The notes beneath the pieces are model-generated. The model was not told the DNA's origin, made no database searches, and saw only the letters and a list, made by a program, of their open reading frames with translations. The translations under genes were made by a program, and so were the position numbers. A stretch of 64,000 bases of DNA, taken from assembly GCA_963710735.1 (NCBI GenBank), contig CAVQBN010000011.1:1-64000 (forward strand). Direction: 5' to 3'. Shown piece after piece: positions 52,218 to 62,263 of the stretch (position 1 is its first letter; every line of letters begins with the position of its first letter). This DNA is from FEN-1297 sp963710735. GTDB taxonomy: Bacteria; Bacteroidota; Ignavibacteria; Ignavibacteriales; Ignavibacteriaceae.

Positions 52218-53057
52218 ATGAACAATTTAATAATTGACCGGCATAAAATTGAATTGCCGGACCATCAAAATAAGATGATAATTAGCGGATGGGGAAAAAA
52301 AGTGTTTGATAATTCAACTGTTGAAAAGATAACTTACCTTTCCGATGGCCTGAAAATAAAAGGCTACATTGCTTATCCAATAGATGACTCGAAAAAATAT
52401 CCTTGCATTATATGGAACCGCGGAGGGTTTGGCGAAAAAGGAGCTATAGATAAATTTACAGCAAGAGGAATTTTTGGACAACTAGCCAACTGGGGCTATG
52501 TTGTTTTTGCTTCACAGTACCGCGGTAATGCAGGAAGTGAAGGTAGCGAACAATTCGGCGGAGACGATGTAAACGATATACTTAATCTCATAAAACTCGC
52601 CTCTGAAATTCCGCAGGCAGATACAACTAACTGGGGAATTGAAGGTTGGAGCCGCGGAGGTATGATGACGTATCTTACTTTATTAAAAAATCCCAACTTC
52701 AAATGTGCGATTTTGAGCGGCGCAATTTCAAACTTAAAAAAGTTTGTACACGAAAATCCTGAGAAATCTAGCTTTTACAAAAATTTATTAGATGCGAATA
52801 GTTTTAATGATGAGCTGGAGAAAAGAACAATTATAAACTTTGTTGATAAACTTCCAAAGATTCCATATTTGTTAATGCACGGGAAAAGTGATGAAACCGT
52901 TTCACCAGCTCAGACAATTGAGATGGCAGAGAAAATGGATGAATTAAAGATTCCACATGAACTAGTACTATTTGAAGGTGGAGATCATTTCTTAAAAAAC
53001 CATCGCACGGAAGTCGATCGGCTGAGAAAAGAATGGTTTAATAAGTATTTGAAATAA
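52218..53057 (+). CDS. Alpha/beta hydrolase, S9/dienelactone-hydrolase-like
   Basis: 279 residues. The nucleophile Ser is in I-E-G-W-S-R-G-G-M-M, followed by the acid in H-G-K-S-D-E-T-V and the His in G-G-D-H-F-L-K, a complete triad of the prolyl-oligopeptidase/acyl-peptidase C-terminal type. No signal peptide, so cytoplasmic. There is no beta-propeller domain, so it is probably a small esterase or peptidase. Substrate unknown. Confidence 0.88.
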   Translation: MNNLIIDRHKIELPDHQNKMIISGWGKKVFDNSTVEKITYLSDGLKIKGYIAYPIDDSKKYPCIIWNRGGFGEKGAIDKFTARGIFGQLANWGYVVFASQYRGNAGSEGSEQFGGDDVNDILNLIKLASEIPQADTTNWGIEGWSRGGMMTYLTLLKNPNFKCAILSGAISNLKKFVHENPEKSSFYKNLLDANSFNDELEKRTIINFVDKLPKIPYLLMHGKSDETVSPAQTIEMAEKMDELKIPHELVLFEGGDHFLKNHRTEVDRLRKEWFNKYLK

Positions 53058-53299
53058 AATCTCCTACAAATTTTAATTTATTACCACTCCAATTAATGTA
53101 AGAAATATTTTCTAACAACTGTTTTTCTAATCAACTAAATTGATTTTATTTTGTAGTTAAAAATAAATTATATTATTTTAATTAAAGATTCATCAAACTC
53201 TTCAAATTAAAATTGTTTATAGAAGACTTATAATACAGAGACCATATTTTAAATAATTTATATTAACAGAAAAAGTTGAAAATTTTAAAAAGGAAATTT

Positions 53300-53806
53300 A
53301 TGAAATCAGAAGAACTGCGATCTTTACAAGCACCATTAAAAGAACGATATAAAAAAGAGCCTGAAACTGCAATAATTACATTAAAAGCCAGCGGTAATTT
53401 GGGAGAAGGGGTAACTTGTAAGATTGATACCGGCAAAGCACTTATTGACGCCGGCCTTCATCCTGCCACCGGCGGGGACGGATTTCATATTTGTTCCGGT
53501 GACCTTTTACTTGAAGCTCTTGTTGCATGTGCCGGAGTAACTTTAAACGCGGTAGCAACATCAATCGGAGTCAATATAAAGGATGGTGTTGTATACGCAG
53601 AAGGAGATTTAGATTTTCGCGGTACACTCGCTGTTTCAAAAGAAGCACCTGTTGGTTTTAAAGATATAAGACTAAATTTCGAATTAGATACGGATGCTTC
53701 CGAACAAGCGCTTGCAGATCTTTTAAAACTGACTAAAAGATATTGTGTCGTTTATCAAACACTACTTAATTCGCCGCAAATAGAAACAACTATTAACAAC
53801 AAATAA
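53300..53806 (+). CDS. OsmC family protein
   Basis: 168 residues from the ATG at 53300, which has AAAAGGAAATTT before it; a TTG at 53276 is in frame. The two Cys are in V-A-C-A-G-V-T and R-Y-C-V-V-Y-Q-T, and G-G-D-G-F-H-I-C-S-G-D-L-L-L-E-A-L-V is a family block. Probable peroxide reductase, different in sequence from the OsmC at 17202. It stands alone. Confidence 0.88.
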   Translation: MKSEELRSLQAPLKERYKKEPETAIITLKASGNLGEGVTCKIDTGKALIDAGLHPATGGDGFHICSGDLLLEALVACAGVTLNAVATSIGVNIKDGVVYAEGDLDFRGTLAVSKEAPVGFKDIRLNFELDTDASEQALADLLKLTKRYCVVYQTLLNSPQIETTINNK

Positions 53807-54202
53807 TGTTATTCTTTAGCTTGAATTGCTATTATATAATATCCCAAACCATCAGAGTTTCCCTACAATTTGCTTGTGGCTTCGTGTTGTAAAGGTCGAA
53901 GAGAAAATTATTATTAACAATAATTTTTTAGCTTAAGATTTTATATTTTAATCGTAATTTTATTATCAGCGCTGTTTGTCCATAAAAAAATTGTATCATT
54001 TTATGAATTTAAAATTTGACAAATAATTATTTTTGATTATATTCTTATTAATTAAAAAGGACCTTCCCCTTAAATTAGCTTTTTAAGAAATCTAACCCCA
54101 TTTGCGGAAAATCTGAGTTTAAATAAAAACAAACTAGATAAATGGGTTTTTAAAAATATTTTTTATTCAGTCGGTTCCATAAATTTTATTTTAGTTGTAC
54201 AA
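53807..54202. other. Intergenic region of 396 bases before the kinase gene
   Basis: AT-rich. It has an AT-only hairpin (53904-53927, 9-bp stem, then a T run) that may end the osmC transcript, and a promoter-like pair at 54016-54043. No gene seen. Confidence 0.5.
54016..54043 (+). promoter_or_regulatory. Candidate promoter of the Ser/Thr kinase gene
   Basis: TTGACA (54016-54021), 16 bases, TATATT (54038-54043), about 160 bases before the kinase start. It fits a housekeeping-type promoter, though lineages near Bacteroidota often use other motifs. Confidence 0.4.
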
Positions 54203-56308
54203 ATGATTGGCCAATCAATTCTACACTATAAAATAATTAAAAAACTTGGTGAAGGTGGAATGGGTGTAGTGTATCTTGCAGAAGATACTAGACTCGAAAG
54301 AAAAGTTGCCATTAAGTTTTTGCCTCACCATATATCATCAAGATCTGAAGAAGCAGAAAGGCTTAAGATAGAAGCCAAGGCTTCTGCTTCATTAAACCAT
54401 CCAAACATAGCCCAAATATATGCAATTGAAGAAGCCGGTGATGATATGTTTATTGTTATGGAATATATAGATGGAATTGAAATAAAAGATAAAATTAAAT
54501 CGGGTTTAATTCCTTTCGATGAGGTAGTTAAAATAGCTGTGCAGATAGCAGCAGGATTGGAAGCCGCACATAAAAAAGGAATAGTTCACAGGGATATTAA
54601 ATCATCAAATATAATGATTACAAATGACGGCAGAGTTAAAATTATGGATTTTGGGCTGGCCAAAATAGGTAAGGGCTCTCAAGTTACAAAGGTAGGTACA
54701 ACTGTTGGCACCATATCATACATGTCACCTGAACAATCACGCGGAGAAGATCTTGACCACCGTTCGGACATTTGGTCATTCGGGGTTGTGTTATATGAAA
54801 TGTTAACTAACCGTTTGCCATTCAAAGGAGATTATGACCAGGCAATTATATATTCTATTTTAAATGAAGATCCTAATTCGGTATTAAATTATAGGCAGGA
54901 TTTGCCTGAATACATTTTGAATGTTACAGGAAAAATGCTGCAGAAAAATCTTCGAGATCGATATCAAAACATGTCGGAACTGAAAGCTGATCTGCGTGAT
55001 TCAACTGAGGAGCCGGTACAGCAGAAATCAATTGCTGTAATGTATTTTGAGAATATGAGTTCAGAAAAGGACAGCGATTATTTTTGTGCCGGAATAACCG
55101 AAGATATTATTACTGATCTCTCTAAGATTAAGGAATTAAATGTTGTTTCCCGGACGGATGTTCTTCCTTACAGAAATAAAGAAGTGAACGTAAGCCAGAT
55201 CGGCGATGCGCTTCGTGTAGGGTTTATCCTTGAGGGGAGTGTAAGAAAAGCTGGAAATAAGATGCGTATTACTGCTCAGTTGATTGATGTCCGAAGCGGC
55301 TATCATATTTGGGCCGAGAGATTCGACCGTTTTGTTGAGGATATTTTTGATCTGCAGACAGAAATTTCACAAAGAATTTCCGAGGCCCTTAAGGTATCAC
55401 TTACTGACTCTGAAAAGAAATCACTTGAGAGGAAGCCTACTGAAGACTTGAAAGCTTATGAATTTTATATGCGCGGAAGAGAATTGGTATATCAAAGAGG
55501 CAGAAAGAATAATGAATCGGCAATACAGATGTTTGAAAAGGCAATCTCTATAGATCCGAAATTTGCAGCCGCTTATGCAGGTCTAGCCGAGGCATATTCT
55601 TACATGTATGAATGGTACGATGGAAATTCTCTCTGGCTTGAAAAAACCATAGAAGTGAACCAGACAGCTCTGAATTTAAATCCTAATTTAGTAGAAGCAA
55701 AATTCGGTATAGCCATGGTTTACTTCTACCAAAAAAGGTTTAATGAATCAAAATCCGAACTTGAATCGATTATTAAAAAGAATTCTCAATTTTATCCGGC
55801 ATATTTACGGCTTGGTATTATCGCTGAAGTGTCCGAAGATATTAATTCTGCTTTGAATTATTACCAAACAGCATCTAAACTAAAACCACATGATGAGGAA
55901 CCGTGGATTTGCTTGGATGGAGTTCTGAGGAAAATTGGAGATATTAAATTATCAGAAGAAGCTGCAAAGAAGGTTATTGAAGTAACAGCCCGAAAACTGG
56001 AATTAAATCAGGACGATTTAATTGTAATGAGCAGGCTTGCTAAAGCTTATGGAAGGTTTGGTGCTATAGAAGAAACACATGCTACACTTAAAAGTATTTT
56101 TAAAACAGCTCCAATTGACGGCCTTGTACTTTATTATTGTTCATGTGCTTACGGTTTCCTTGGAGAAAAAAATAATGCACTTGTTACATTGAGAAAATCA
56201 TTTGAAGGAGGTTTTAGAGGACTGGCGAATTGGGCAAAAACCGAACCCGCGTTTGATTGTCTGCGCGAGAATCAAGCGTTTAACGAATTGATAGCTCAAT
56301 CGGAATAG
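54203..56308 (+). CDS. Serine/threonine protein kinase with TolB-like and TPR domains
   Basis: 701 residues. Kinase domain about 8-265: Gly loop G-E-G-G-M-G-V (16-22), Lys38 in A-I-K-F-L, catalytic H-R-D (129-131), D-F-G (149-151) and S-P-E-Q. Then a segment (about 275-390) beginning S-I-A-V-M-Y-F-E-N-M and including L-E-G-S-V-R-K, the FlgO/CadC-associated kind found before TPR arrays, and finally TPR repeats to the end (A-A-A-Y-A-G-L-A-E-A-Y-S-Y). There is no membrane segment, so it is cytoplasmic. It may control the LuxR-type regulators encoded downstream, but that is inferred from order only. Confidence 0.92.
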   Translation: MIGQSILHYKIIKKLGEGGMGVVYLAEDTRLERKVAIKFLPHHISSRSEEAERLKIEAKASASLNHPNIAQIYAIEEAGDDMFIVMEYIDGIEIKDKIKSGLIPFDEVVKIAVQIAAGLEAAHKKGIVHRDIKSSNIMITNDGRVKIMDFGLAKIGKGSQVTKVGTTVGTISYMSPEQSRGEDLDHRSDIWSFGVVLYEMLTNRLPFKGDYDQAIIYSILNEDPNSVLNYRQDLPEYILNVTGKMLQKNLRDRYQNMSELKADLRDSTEEPVQQKSIAVMYFENMSSEKDSDYFCAGITEDIITDLSKIKELNVVSRTDVLPYRNKEVNVSQIGDALRVGFILEGSVRKAGNKMRITAQLIDVRSGYHIWAERFDRFVEDIFDLQTEISQRISEALKVSLTDSEKKSLERKPTEDLKAYEFYMRGRELVYQRGRKNNESAIQMFEKAISIDPKFAAAYAGLAEAYSYMYEWYDGNSLWLEKTIEVNQTALNLNPNLVEAKFGIAMVYFYQKRFNESKSELESIIKKNSQFYPAYLRLGIIAEVSEDINSALNYYQTASKLKPHDEEPWICLDGVLRKIGDIKLSEEAAKKVIEVTARKLELNQDDLIVMSRLAKAYGRFGAIEETHATLKSIFKTAPIDGLVLYYCSCAYGFLGEKNNALVTLRKSFEGGFRGLANWAKTEPAFDCLRENQAFNELIAQSE

Positions 56309-56385
56309 TGGTATAATTCTTTTTTATTTAGATATTAAGAAAAAAATAAACGCTTAAAATATTTTTACATGGCGGGAGAAGACAA

Positions 56386-56658
56386 ATGCCGAAATATATT
56401 ATTGAACGAGTTATTCCAGGTGCCGGAGACATGACCCGGGATGAACTGAGAGCTGTTTCTGCAAGGTCTTGCAATGTTATAAGTGAGATCGGTCCGAAAA
56501 TCCAATGGATTCACAGTTATGTTACCGGTAATAAAATTTATTGTATTTATATTGCACCCGACGAGGAAACTATACGCGATCACGCCAGCAGGGTTGGAAT
56601 TCCTGCAAATCATATTGCAATTATAGGCGGAATGATTGATCCAACTACTGCTGAATGA
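56386..56658 (+). CDS. DUF4242 family protein (SCO4226-like)
   Basis: 90 residues. P-K-Y-I-I-E-R-V-I-P-G-A-G at the start and I-A-P-D-E-E-T-I-R-D-H-A-S-R-V-G-I-P-A at the end are typical of DUF4242, a small ferredoxin-like fold; one member binds nickel. GGCGGGAG upstream is a clear ribosome site. It lies between the kinase and the LuxR-type array and may be part of that signalling region. Confidence 0.85.
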   Translation: MPKYIIERVIPGAGDMTRDELRAVSARSCNVISEIGPKIQWIHSYVTGNKIYCIYIAPDEETIRDHASRVGIPANHIAIIGGMIDPTTAE

Positions 56659-56723
56659 CGATTCATAAAAGTTCGGATAAGTATTAAAAGCAACTAATTA
56701 ATTATTTGCCAATTAAGTAAAAT

Positions 56724-57055
56724 GCAAAGAAAAATGAAGTTGAAATTTTTATTAGTTTCATTACATCAACAATATCATAATTGATTAAACAAAAATTGAG
56801 AGAACAGAAATGAAAGTAATTCCAATGGGACCGAGAAAAGCAACTAGAAAAGATCCTTCAGCACTAAAAACTAGACAAGTGGGAATACTGAATCCGTGGA
56901 GAAAAGGTTTAAGCAACAATGAAATAGGAAACAAACTTTTTATTTCACCCAAAACGGTTGATCATCATATCTCGACAATTCTGTCTAAGTTAAATATTCA
57001 TTCCTGTTATGAAGCAGCGGCTTTTGTTCATTCAAATCATGATCAAAAAATATAG
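56724..57055 (+). pseudogene. Decayed C-terminal relic of an AAA-TPR-LuxR regulator
   Basis: The frame from 56810 gives 81 residues ending in a LuxR helix-turn-helix nearly the same as the downstream genes (G-L-S-N-N-E-I-G-N-K-L-F-I-S-P-K). Upstream, another frame from 56724 still aligns with the full copies (A-K-K-N-E-V-E-I-F, then S-x-L-I-K-Q-K-L-R-E-Q) but has a TAA at 56778 and a shift near 56800. So a former full copy has been deleted except for its tail. The start of the HTH reads N-P-W-R-K-G instead of N-L-L-G-K-G, so even the short product may not bind DNA. Confidence 0.75.
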
Positions 57056-57131
57056 GCCGGTAAAATGGAACTATTAGAACGTGAAAAATATTTAGAGGAA
57101 TTAGTAAGAACTTTCAGCAGCTTATCTGAAG
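56901..57131 (+). repeat. Junction repeat A of the LuxR array
   Basis: About 230 bases covering the end of the relic and the start of copy 1. They match 59502-59732 with roughly six differences by eye, at a constant offset of 2601 bases. Confidence 0.75.
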
Positions 57132-59656
57132 GTAGAGGATTTGTGGTACTGATTTCAGGTGAAGCAGGAATCGGTAAAACTTCCCTAGTCGAGAATTTTA
57201 CAGAAAAGGTTAAAGAAAGGGCAAATATCTTTTGGGGAACTTGCGATGCATTATTTACTCCCCGCCCCTTAGGTCCGCTCTATGATATTGCATCTCAGTT
57301 AAAAAACGGATTATTGAATCTATTAAAAAATCAGGTATCAAAGTCTGTTGTTTTCCTGAAGTTCTTAGAGAATCTTCAGTTTAAAGAAAAGCTGAACATA
57401 GTAATAATTGAAGATGTTCATTGGGCGGATGAATCAACACTTGACCTGATAAAATTTCTCGGCCGGAGAGTAAATAGAACTAACTCACTTTTTATAATTA
57501 CATACCGCGATGATGAAATTAACTCCGAGCATCCTTTAAGATTTGTTTTAGGCGATATCCCGTCTCAAAATATAAAAAAAATTAAACTTCCTCTTTTAAG
57601 TGAAAAGACAGTTAATGATTTGGCAGCTTCACGAAGACTTGAAAATCTTTATAGTATCACAGGCGGTAATCCGTTTTTAATTACAGAACTGTTGAACAAT
57701 CAAAAGGAAGGAGTGCCGTCAACAATTAAAGATTCCATCCTCACCAGGATGTCCCGCCTTTCAAATGATGCAAAAGAATTGGTTCAAACCATCTCTATTG
57801 TACCTACTCGAACTGAAAAATGGCTAATAAATGGAATCACTAATATAAATAATGGAATACTGGAAGAATGTTTAGACTCTGGATTACTAAGACTTGATGC
57901 AGAATCAGTTTCATTCAAACATGAATTAAGTAGAATGGCTGTAGAAGAATCTCTAATTGAATCTAAAAGACAACTGTTGAATGAAAAAGTTCTTAAAGAA
58001 CTTCTTAAACAGGAAAAAACCGAAGATTATCTTGCTAGAATAATTCACCATGCTTTAAAGGTTCCGGATAGAGAAATTTTAATTAAATATTCTCCTCTTG
58101 CTGCAAAACAGGCTTCCGAACTAAGCGCTCATAAACTAGCCGCTGAACATTATGGCAATGCACTTAGATTTGCAGGCAGCCTTCCTGTTAAAGAGCAGCT
58201 TGACCTTTATAAGAGAAGGGCTTACGAATGTTATTTAACCGGTCAAATTGAAGAAGGAATAAGTGCTTGCAAGTCCGTCATTAAATTGCTTAAAGAATAT
58301 TCAGACCCTTACAGTGAGGGAGAAAATTACAGAAGGCTTTCAAGATTGTTATGGCAGGCCGGTCAGGATTCCCAAAGCGAGGAATATATTTTCAAGGCAA
58401 TAGAAGTTCTTAAAAAACTTAAACCTGGTAAACAGCTTGGAATGGCATACAGTAATTTATCTGCAATTTATATGTGCAGGGAAAATACTGAAGGAACTGT
58501 AAAATGGGGTGCGAAAGCAATTGAACTTGCAAAAAAAGTAAATGATCTCGAAACCGAAGTAAACACTCGCATTACTATCGGAAGCCGTAAGATGTGCGAC
58601 AACGACGATGAAGGTGAATTGGAATTGAAGGACAGCCTTGAGGTATCTCTAAAAAATGATTTTCCAGAACTTGCTGCCAGAGCATACAATAACATTGGTT
58701 CAACATTTTTGTGGAGAAGAAATTTGCCGCAAGCTGAGAAATATTTTTCTTTGGGATACAATTATTGCATAGAGAAAGATATTGATTCAATGTGGACCTT
58801 CATCGCGGGAGATTATGCTAGGACAAAATTATTTATGGGAAATTGGGATGAAGCTGTTGATATTGCAAATACAGTTTTGAAAAGAAACAATATCTCATTC
58901 ATGCAAAGAATAGTTCCTCTTTATGTAATTGGAATTATCAGGACAAGACGTAATGATCCGGGGACTATAAGTATTTTTAACGAATTAAATTCAAAGATTG
59001 GAAGTGTCGGTGAGATATGGGAAATGATAGTTACTGTTAAAGTAGCGACTGCAGAAATTTATTGGCTTCAAAACAAATTGGAAGACATAATTGATGAAAT
59101 TGAAATCATATATAATAAATTGAGAGCTAATGGAAATTTATGGCTGATCGGTGAACTTGCATTCTGGTTGTGGAAAGCAAACCGGCTCAAGGAAATTCCC
59201 GAACGAATAGCAAAACCGTATCTGCTGATGATTAGAGGCGAATGGAAATCCGCAGCTAAATTGTGGGAAGAATTAAAATGTCCTTATGAACAGGCAATGG
59301 CATTAAGCTGCGGTGACGAAGAAGCTATGAAAAACGCAATAGAAATTTTTAACCGTTTGAGTGCATCGGCAACATCACAATTGATCAAACAGAAAATGAG
59401 AGCTCAAGGCGTAAGAAGCATTCCAAAAGGACCGAGAAGGACGACAAGAAATAATCCTTCCGGTTTAACAGCAAGGCAAATAGAAATATTAAACCTGCTT
59501 GGAAAAGGTTTAAGCAATAATGAAATAGGAAACAAACTTTTTATTTCACCCAAAACGGTTGATCATCATATCTCGGCAATTCTGTCTAAGTTAAATATTC
59601 ATTCCCGTTATGAAGCAGCGGCTTTTGTTCATTCAAATCATGATCAAAAAATATAG
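57065..59656 (+). CDS. AAA-ATPase/TPR/LuxR regulator, array copy 1
   Basis: 863 residues of the large ATP-binding LuxR (LAL/MalT-like) type. Walker A is G-E-A-G-I-G-K-T-S (32-40) and Walker B is V-I-I-E-D-V-H-W (113-120), followed by an AAA_16-like region to about 330, helical TPR-like repeats (about 340-790) and a C-terminal HTH from about 800 (L-T-A-R-Q-I-E-I-L-N-L-L-G-K-G). Family members bind ATP and a ligand, then activate transcription. Its target is unknown; the next copy begins nine bases after its stop, so the array is probably one transcript. Confidence 0.9.
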   Translation: MELLEREKYLEELVRTFSSLSEGRGFVVLISGEAGIGKTSLVENFTEKVKERANIFWGTCDALFTPRPLGPLYDIASQLKNGLLNLLKNQVSKSVVFLKFLENLQFKEKLNIVIIEDVHWADESTLDLIKFLGRRVNRTNSLFIITYRDDEINSEHPLRFVLGDIPSQNIKKIKLPLLSEKTVNDLAASRRLENLYSITGGNPFLITELLNNQKEGVPSTIKDSILTRMSRLSNDAKELVQTISIVPTRTEKWLINGITNINNGILEECLDSGLLRLDAESVSFKHELSRMAVEESLIESKRQLLNEKVLKELLKQEKTEDYLARIIHHALKVPDREILIKYSPLAAKQASELSAHKLAAEHYGNALRFAGSLPVKEQLDLYKRRAYECYLTGQIEEGISACKSVIKLLKEYSDPYSEGENYRRLSRLLWQAGQDSQSEEYIFKAIEVLKKLKPGKQLGMAYSNLSAIYMCRENTEGTVKWGAKAIELAKKVNDLETEVNTRITIGSRKMCDNDDEGELELKDSLEVSLKNDFPELAARAYNNIGSTFLWRRNLPQAEKYFSLGYNYCIEKDIDSMWTFIAGDYARTKLFMGNWDEAVDIANTVLKRNNISFMQRIVPLYVIGIIRTRRNDPGTISIFNELNSKIGSVGEIWEMIVTVKVATAEIYWLQNKLEDIIDEIEIIYNKLRANGNLWLIGELAFWLWKANRLKEIPERIAKPYLLMIRGEWKSAAKLWEELKCPYEQAMALSCGDEEAMKNAIEIFNRLSASATSQLIKQKMRAQGVRSIPKGPRRTTRNNPSGLTARQIEILNLLGKGLSNNEIGNKLFISPKTVDHHISAILSKLNIHSRYEAAAFVHSNHDQKI

Positions 59657-59732
59657 GCCGGTAAAATGGAACTATTAGAACGTGAAAAATATTTAGAAGA
59701 ATTAGAAAGAACTTTCAGCAGCTTATCAGAAG
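59502..59732 (+). repeat. Junction repeat B of the LuxR array
   Basis: Covers the HTH end of copy 1, the short spacer and the start of copy 2. Nearly identical to 56901-57131. The copy 2/copy 3 junction near 62250 keeps the same layout but is clearly more diverged. Confidence 0.75.
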
Positions 59733-62254
59733 GCGGTGGATTCGTTGTACTTATTTCAGGTGAAGCAGGAATCGGTAAAACCTCTTTAGTTGAAACTTTT
59801 CTGAATAAAATTGAAGGTAAAGCAAATATTTTGTGGGGTGCCTGCGATGCTTTATTTACACCGCGTCCATTGGGCCCTCTTTATGACATTGCCGCACAAT
59901 TAAAAAACGGTTTGTTAAATCTTTTGAAAACCCAGTCTTCACGTACAGAAATTTTCCAGAAACTTCTTGAAGATATTCAAAACACAAAACAACCGAACTG
60001 TTTAATCATGGAGGATATCCACTGGGCTGATGAATCAACTCTTGATTTAATAAAATTTTTGGGTAGAAGGACAAATCAATTAAATTCAATTTTTATTATT
60101 ACCTATCGTGATGATGAACTCGGTCCTGAACACCCGTTAAGATTGGTCCTTGGAGACATTCTCTCAAAAAATTTAATCAGATTAAAACTTCCGCCATTAA
60201 CGGAAAAAACTGTTAATGATCTTGCGGATACATATGATATAAAAAATTTATTTGAAATTACCGGCGGCAATCCTTTCTTAATAAATGAATTATTAAGCAG
60301 TAAAGATGAAGGAGTTCCTGCAACAATTAAAGATTCTATTCTAACAAGAATATCACGCCTTTCTGTTGAAGCTAAGAATTTAATAGAATTAATTTCTGTT
60401 ATACCTACAAGAGTAGAAAATTGGCTTGTTGATGAAGTAATAAGTCCAAATTTAAAATTACTTGATGAATGTTTTAACTCAGGCATTCTTCGACTGGAAG
60501 ATGAAGCAATTTCATTTAAACATGAATTAAGCAGGATGGCTGTGGAAGAATCTTTAAGTGAATCGAAAAGACAACATTTAAATGAAAAAGTACTCCAAAT
60601 TCTACTTAAGCAGGAAAGAATTGAAGATTATTTAGCAAGAATAATTCACCATGCAGTAAGAGGTCATGATAAGGGGGTAATTATTAAATATGCTGCTGAT
60701 GCAGCCAGGCAGGCTTCGAAACTAGGCGCACACAGATTAGCCGCTAATCATTATCAAAACGCTTTAAGATTTGTTGATAACCTTCCTATTGAGAAACAAC
60801 TGGAACTTTATGAAGGCAGATCGTATGAGTGTTATTTAACAAGCCAGGTTGAAGAAGCCATAAAGGCAGGCGAGATTATTATAGAAATTCTTAAAAAACA
60901 TCCGGATCCTGAACGCGAAGGCGAAAACTATAGAAAGATGTCTAGAATGTTTTGGTATAACTGCCAAGATATAAAAGGCGAGGAATATCTTGATAAAGCA
61001 ATTCAAATATTTGAAACTCTTCCGCCCGAAAAGAAACTGGCAATGGCTTATAGTAACAAATCCGGGATTTATATGATTAGGGGGAATAAGGATTTAGCAG
61101 TTAAGTGGGGTGAAAAAGCCATTAACCTTGCGAGGAGTTTAAATGATTTAGATACTGAAATACACGCACTAAATAATATTGGCTGTGCAAAAATGGCCGC
61201 AGATGATAAAACCGGAGAAGATTATTTAAAAAGAAGTCTTCAACTTTCTCTTCAAAATGATTTTTTCGAACATGCGGCAAGAGCTTATACAAATTTGGGT
61301 TCTTGTTACTTGGAGCAACGAAATCTTTCCGAAGCAGACAAGTATTTTGCAACAGGATTGGAATATTGCAATGGAAAAGATCTGTTCACATACGGTCTTT
61401 GTCTTGTAGGACATTATGCATACGCCAAATTGTGTTTAGGCAAATGGGAAGAAGCAATAGAATTGTCGAATGTAATTTTAAAAAGAGACGATCTTGCTGC
61501 AGCAAACAGTATTATTCCGTTATGTGTATTGGGATTGATTAGAGCAAGGCGAAACGATCCCGGATTTATAGAGCTTCTTGATAAATCATATTCGCTGGCT
61601 TTCGAAATTGGGGAAATGGAAAAAATTGTTATTGTTACCGCTGCAAGGGCTGAAAAATTCTGGCTTCAGAATACGCTAAATGATATCATTGATGAAATAG
61701 AATCAGTTTATTTAAAAGAAAAAGAATCGAAAAATATCTGGAATATCGGCGTATTTGCTTACTGGTTGTGGAAAGGAAATCGTCTTTCTGAAATTCCACA
61801 AAATATTGCAGAGCCGTATCTTCTGCAAATAAAAGGTGAATGGAAATCCGCAGCGAAATTATGGGAAAAGCTCAATTGTCCTTATGAACAAGCTATGGCA
61901 CTCAGCGAAGGTGATGAAGCGGCAATGAAGCATGCAATCGAAATTTTTGAAAGTTTCGGCGCATCTGCAGCGTCTCAATTGATTAAGCAGAAAATGAGGA
62001 AGCAGGGAGTTAAAAGCATACCTAAAGGACCAATAAAAGCTACTAGGAAAAACCCAGCCGGTTTAACAACAAGGCAGGTAGAAGTTTTGAAACTTTTAGG
62101 AAAAGGTTTAAGTAATAATGAAATCGGAAATAAACTTTTTATTTCACCAAAAACAGTTGATCACCACATTTCCGCAATATTATCCAAACTAAATATTCAT
62201 TCCAGATTTGAAGCTGCAGCATTTGTTAATTCAAATAAGTCCATCAAATTATAG
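59666..62254 (+). CDS. AAA-ATPase/TPR/LuxR regulator, array copy 2
   Basis: 862 residues, same layout as copy 1: Walker A at 32-40, Walker B C-L-I-M-E-D-I-H-W near 112-120, TPR-like centre and HTH with L-T-T-R-Q-V-E-V-L-K-L-L-G-K-G. N- and C-terminal regions are very close to copy 1, while the central repeats (the likely ligand-sensing part) differ most. This fits paralogues that sense different inputs but share a DNA target or partner, an inference. Confidence 0.9.
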   Translation: MELLEREKYLEELERTFSSLSEGGGFVVLISGEAGIGKTSLVETFLNKIEGKANILWGACDALFTPRPLGPLYDIAAQLKNGLLNLLKTQSSRTEIFQKLLEDIQNTKQPNCLIMEDIHWADESTLDLIKFLGRRTNQLNSIFIITYRDDELGPEHPLRLVLGDILSKNLIRLKLPPLTEKTVNDLADTYDIKNLFEITGGNPFLINELLSSKDEGVPATIKDSILTRISRLSVEAKNLIELISVIPTRVENWLVDEVISPNLKLLDECFNSGILRLEDEAISFKHELSRMAVEESLSESKRQHLNEKVLQILLKQERIEDYLARIIHHAVRGHDKGVIIKYAADAARQASKLGAHRLAANHYQNALRFVDNLPIEKQLELYEGRSYECYLTSQVEEAIKAGEIIIEILKKHPDPEREGENYRKMSRMFWYNCQDIKGEEYLDKAIQIFETLPPEKKLAMAYSNKSGIYMIRGNKDLAVKWGEKAINLARSLNDLDTEIHALNNIGCAKMAADDKTGEDYLKRSLQLSLQNDFFEHAARAYTNLGSCYLEQRNLSEADKYFATGLEYCNGKDLFTYGLCLVGHYAYAKLCLGKWEEAIELSNVILKRDDLAAANSIIPLCVLGLIRARRNDPGFIELLDKSYSLAFEIGEMEKIVIVTAARAEKFWLQNTLNDIIDEIESVYLKEKESKNIWNIGVFAYWLWKGNRLSEIPQNIAEPYLLQIKGEWKSAAKLWEKLNCPYEQAMALSEGDEAAMKHAIEIFESFGASAASQLIKQKMRKQGVKSIPKGPIKATRKNPAGLTTRQVEVLKLLGKGLSNNEIGNKLFISPKTVDHHISAILSKLNIHSRFEAAAFVNSNKSIKL

Positions 62255-62263
62255 GCTGGGCTA

